Below are positions 37,803 to 37,803 of a DNA stretch of 37,803 nucleotides, piece after piece. Where the stretch lies: positions 1-37,803 of the IMG/VR virus record IMGVR_UViG_3300024520_000218; one strand, written 5' to 3'. The notes below the pieces were generated by a model, which saw only the letters and a program-made list of their open reading frames with translations, made no database searches and was not told where the DNA came from. The position numbers were made by a program, and so were the translations under genes. The DNA is from a virus. The stretch's first letter is position 1, and every line of letters begins with the position of its first letter.

Positions 37803-37803
37803 C

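Noticed and set aside
1-37803. tRNA genes, integrase, attachment sites, insertion sequences
   Set aside because: I looked for cloverleaf-like segments, tyrosine/serine recombinase or transposase motifs, and terminal repeats, and saw none I could support.

Overview
This window looks like most of a tailed double-stranded DNA phage (siphovirus-like) or prophage genome. Every gene I can support is on the minus strand, so it reads leftward from the right edge. Genes are tightly packed, usually joined by ATGA, GTGA or TAATG stop/start overlaps, and no gap without a gene exceeds 200 bases. Both edges cut through small open frames. I see no tRNA, integrase, excisionase, CI-like repressor, DNA polymerase, primase or helicase, so lifestyle is undecided. 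The host is not identifiable. Starts often lack a strong Shine-Dalgarno and many carry an A-rich leader instead, which would fit a Bacteroidota/Rhodothermota-like host, but this is weak evidence.

Layout in the direction of transcription (right to left). (1) 37803-34846: small accessory genes, including tiny genes behind repeated leaders, two DNA-binding candidates, a small zinc protein, a protein with a twin-arginine signal, a possible cohesin-like protein and an HNH nuclease. (2) 34819-32680: small membrane proteins, a holin candidate, an inner-membrane-anchored protein and a DUF5675 protein, the likely lysis region. (3) 32680-27349: structural/adhesin block with three tandem LamG-like proteins, one ending in twelve 21-residue repeats. 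(4) 27314-25670: ParB-like protein, ABC ATPase and a GNAT-fold protein resembling phage Mu Mom, a candidate DNA-modification cassette just before packaging. (5) 25677-14406: terminase, portal, MuF-like protein, fused protease-capsid protein, decoration candidate, HK97-type connectors, tail completion, a glycosyltransferase, tail tube and tail chaperones (the second with no ATG, probably made by -1 frameshifting). (6) 14434-6763: tape measure, tail tip, and three related fibre proteins, ending at a terminator near 6690. (7) 6565-118: early operon with small genes, a RecE-like exonuclease, RecT, a GIY-YIG nuclease, and a short protein with a DnaA domain IV signature plus a hydrophobic C-terminal segment, next to DnaA-box-like 9-mers.

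The most interesting items are the DnaA-domain-IV protein with its candidate origin and coupled membrane protein; the ParB/ABC/Mom-like cassette with an A10 tract in the Mom-like gene; three families of start-associated leader repeats; and the Tat-signal protein. Four complete small genes (51, 56, 35 and 35 codons) and one 53-codon gene were found by reading overlaps and repeat boundaries directly.
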